This document shows, one piece after another, positions 60,460 to 62,433 of a DNA stretch of 62,433 nucleotides. Under the pieces are notes generated by a model, which was not told the DNA's origin, ran no database searches, and saw only the letters and a list, made by a program, of their open reading frames with translations. Positions within the stretch are counted from its first letter, which is position 1. Each line of letters starts with the position of its first letter. Source of the DNA: Alphaproteobacteria bacterium. GTDB lineage: Bacteria > Pseudomonadota > Alphaproteobacteria > Rhizobiales > Aestuariivirgaceae. Both the position numbers and the translations under genes were made by a program. Where the stretch lies: positions 1 to 62,433 of the forward strand of contig JAGWTZ010000013.1 in assembly GCA_028868695.1 (NCBI GenBank). Reading direction: 5' to 3'.

Positions 60460-62427
60460 CTAGAGCGCCATGGCCAGCTTGCGGCCCTCATAGATGGCCA
60501 TGACGGCGGTGCGCGCCGCCACCGCATCGCCAATCATCGGGGCGGCAAGATCATCGCCGAGTTCGCGGTTCGAGACATTGGTGGCGGCCACCACCAGCGT
60601 GTCGGCGGCAACGCGTTCCGGCTTGCCGCCTGATACCCGCAAGGTGGCGCCATCGCCATGCCATTCGAGCACGGCAGCCTCGGTGATGAGGCGGGCACCC
60701 AGTTCACGCAATCTGGCGCGCAACTGGATATCGGCGCTGGTGCGGGCCATTTCCACCATCACGGCCGGGGCCGGCGTCACCAGTGTCACCTCATGGCCAG
60801 CCTCGGCAAGGGCCAGGGCTGTGCCCGCGCCTTTCCAGTTGGCGGTTTCATCGAGCAGCAACACACGCTTGCCCGGCCTGGCGATGCGGGCCATCACATC
60901 TTCGGCGGTGGCCACATTGCCGCGCCCAAGGCCCGGCAACTCATCGAACTCCGGCAAGGCGCGCTGGAAGGCCTTGCCATCCGGCGCTGAGCCGGTGGCC
61001 ACGATGATGTGATCTGCACTCATGGCCTTGGCCTCCTCCGCATCCAGCGGGGTGTTGAGCAACACTTTCACCTGCAGGCGGGCAAGCTGGCGCTCGAACC
61101 AATCCAGATAATCAAGGATCTGGCCACGGCGCGGGGTGAGGCCCGCAAGGCGGAACTGGCCGCCCAGCCTGTCTGATGCTTCAGCCAAGGTCACCTTGTG
61201 GCCGCGCTCGGCCGCCACGCGCGCTGCCTCAAGCCCAGCCACGCCGCCGCCCACCACCAAGACCGATTTCGGCTTGGCGGCGGGCGTGAAGCGATCCCCG
61301 CCCCATTCGAACTCACGGCCGACGCTGGGGTTGATCAGGCAGGAAATCCAATAGTCGCGGTAACGCCGGCCCCAGCACATCTGGTTGCAGGAGAGGCAGG
61401 GCCGCACATCCTCGGCGCGGCCTTCGCGCGCCTTGTTGGCAAGATGCGGATCGGCGATCTGCCCACGCACGATGGACACCATGTCGGCCTGGCCCGAGGC
61501 CACCACATAATTGGCATTCTCCGGCGTTCGCACATGGCTTTCGGATTGCACCCTGGCGTGCTTCACCACCTGCTTCAGCGCTTCGGCATAGGGCGCGCCA
61601 TACTTGTCGGGGAAGAACACATGCGGGATGATTCCAGTGAAGCTGAAATAGCTGCCGGTGCCGCAGGTGACGTAGTCCATCAGCTGGCGCTCATCATGCC
61701 AGGCGATCACCTCCTGCATCTGTTCCATGCTGTGGGAGACCTTGTTGGTCTCATCCATGCTGATTGCCAGGCCGATGATGAAATCATCCCCCGCCATCTT
61801 GCGGATGCGCTCCATGATGGTGCGGGAAAAGCGCATGCGGTTTTCGAGGCTGCCGCCCCATTTGTCATTGCGGCGGTTGTTGAAGGGCAGCCAGAACTGG
61901 TCAATTACCGCGTTGTAGGCCGCGAAGAGTGCGATGCCATCAAAGCCCGCCTGCTTGGCGCGGCGTGCCGCCTGGACAAAGCTTTCGATCACTTCCTCAA
62001 TTTCACTCTCCGTCATGGCGTGGCTGCCATCGGAGTCATGGAAGGAGGGCAGGCCGGAGGGTGACCAGCTGGGCTCAAAGCTGTTGTCGAAATCGCCATG
62101 CTGGCCCACATGATAGAGCTGGTGGCAGATCACCGCGCCATGGCCGTGAACGACATCCGTCACCTTGCGGAAATGCGGGATGATTTCATCGGATGAATGC
62201 AGGAAGTTGCCGCGGGTGAGAACGCCCGTGCGATGCACCGGAACAGGCTCCACCACGATCATGCCGGCACCGCCGCGGGCGCGCTCTTCATAATAACCGC
62301 GGTGGCGTTCTCCCGGCAGGCCGCCTTCGGCCATGTTGGCGGTGTGGGAGCCGAAGACGATGCGGTTGCGCAAGGTCTTGTGGCGCAGTTGCAGGGGCTG
62401 GAACAGGGCGGGGAATGGCTGGGTCAT
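60460..62427 (-). CDS. NADH:flavin oxidoreductase (2,4-dienoyl-CoA reductase/dimethylamine dehydrogenase-like)
   Basis: The 655-residue FMN/4Fe-4S/FAD oxidoreductase has the same architecture as its neighbour: an Old-Yellow-Enzyme barrel, an intact cluster motif CLSCNQMC...C (C344, C347, C351, C363, the spacing of E. coli FadH) and a C-terminal dinucleotide-binding domain starting VLVVGGGVAGLEAARVAAER. It converges on the neighbour with two bases between the stop codons. Despite equal folds the two differ throughout, so they are probably paralogues acting on different substrates. The gene start lies six bases from the window end, so its promoter is not visible. Confidence 0.85.
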   Translation of the reverse strand: MTQPFPALFQPLQLRHKTLRNRIVFGSHTANMAEGGLPGERHRGYYEERARGGAGMIVVEPVPVHRTGVLTRGNFLHSSDEIIPHFRKVTDVVHGHGAVICHQLYHVGQHGDFDNSFEPSWSPSGLPSFHDSDGSHAMTESEIEEVIESFVQAARRAKQAGFDGIALFAAYNAVIDQFWLPFNNRRNDKWGGSLENRMRFSRTIMERIRKMAGDDFIIGLAISMDETNKVSHSMEQMQEVIAWHDERQLMDYVTCGTGSYFSFTGIIPHVFFPDKYGAPYAEALKQVVKHARVQSESHVRTPENANYVVASGQADMVSIVRGQIADPHLANKAREGRAEDVRPCLSCNQMCWGRRYRDYWISCLINPSVGREFEWGGDRFTPAAKPKSVLVVGGGVAGLEAARVAAERGHKVTLAEASDRLGGQFRLAGLTPRRGQILDYLDWFERQLARLQVKVLLNTPLDAEEAKAMSADHIIVATGSAPDGKAFQRALPEFDELPGLGRGNVATAEDVMARIARPGKRVLLLDETANWKGAGTALALAEAGHEVTLVTPAPAVMVEMARTSADIQLRARLRELGARLITEAAVLEWHGDGATLRVSGGKPERVAADTLVVAATNVSNRELGDDLAAPMIGDAVAARTAVMAIYEGRKLAMAL

Positions 62428-62433
62428 GGTTTC

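Overview
The window is a high-G+C stretch that reads as the chromosome of an alphaproteobacterium of the Hyphomicrobiales (Rhizobiales) type. The main reasons are gene order and family content: ihfB-lapA-trpF-trpB-trpA-accD-folC followed by opposed trxA-addA-addB, a TsaE/phosphotransferase fusion next to a MurU-like transferase, a DivL-type kinase, a FYDLN-acid (TIGR02300) protein, infA-maf-yacG-tRNA-Phe, and a membrane-bound cytochrome c uricase (PuuD). No species can be named from the sequence alone. No transposase, prophage, CRISPR array or rRNA gene was seen.

Region 1 (1-12.1 kb, + strand) is housekeeping: ribosomal protein S1 with a structured leader, IHF beta, LapA, an ornithine-cyclodeaminase relative, PyrF, TrpF-TrpB-TrpA, AccD without zinc-binding cysteines, a dimethylglycine-dehydrogenase-like flavoenzyme lying between accD and folC, and FolC. 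Region 2 (12.2-23.7 kb, - strand) holds thioredoxin, the AddAB recombination nuclease, a peptidoglycan-recycling pair (MurU-like and a TsaE-AmgK fusion) and DivL, whose phospho-acceptor histidine is a tyrosine. Region 3 (23.7-28.2 kb) is a poorly characterised envelope or polysaccharide cluster: a DUF6492-like protein, a processive GT2 synthase, an LptF/G-like permease, and a CoxG-like protein with a histone-H1-like tail. Region 4 (28.2-31.0 kb) has cmk and aroA (-), the FYDLN-acid protein (+) and tRNA-Ala(GGC). Because cmk normally sits directly upstream of rpsA, the layout suggests that the whole rpsA-to-coxG segment was inverted.

Region 5 (31.0-37.8 kb, - strand) is an archaic (Csu-like) chaperone-usher pilus locus: four single-domain pilins, chaperone, usher and a two-domain tip protein. 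Its intergenic DNA carries a cluster of five GANTC sites, nested inverted repeats, a terminator and paired operator-like palindromes. Region 6 (38.0-50.8 kb, - strand) is a nearly continuous catabolic run: a LysR regulator, then uraH-xdhA-xdhB-xdhC-puuD-uraD-guaD, which covers guanine and xanthine to allantoin, translationally coupled to glcD-glcE-glcF (glycolate oxidase).

Region 7 (51.0-52.3 kb, + strand) is infA-maf-yacG-tRNA-Phe(GAA). Region 8 (52.3-62.4 kb) is a peptide-type ABC importer (oppA-oppB-oppC and a fused double ATPase), a TetR regulator, and two flavin/iron-sulfur oxidoreductases of the trimethylamine dehydrogenase/2,4-dienoyl-CoA reductase family facing each other. The first has a near-consensus promoter with a palindrome embedded in it and lacks one iron-sulfur cysteine. 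Functions are assigned by recognising motifs and neighbours. Start codons were moved where signal peptides, ribosome-binding sites or ATGA overlaps argued for it.
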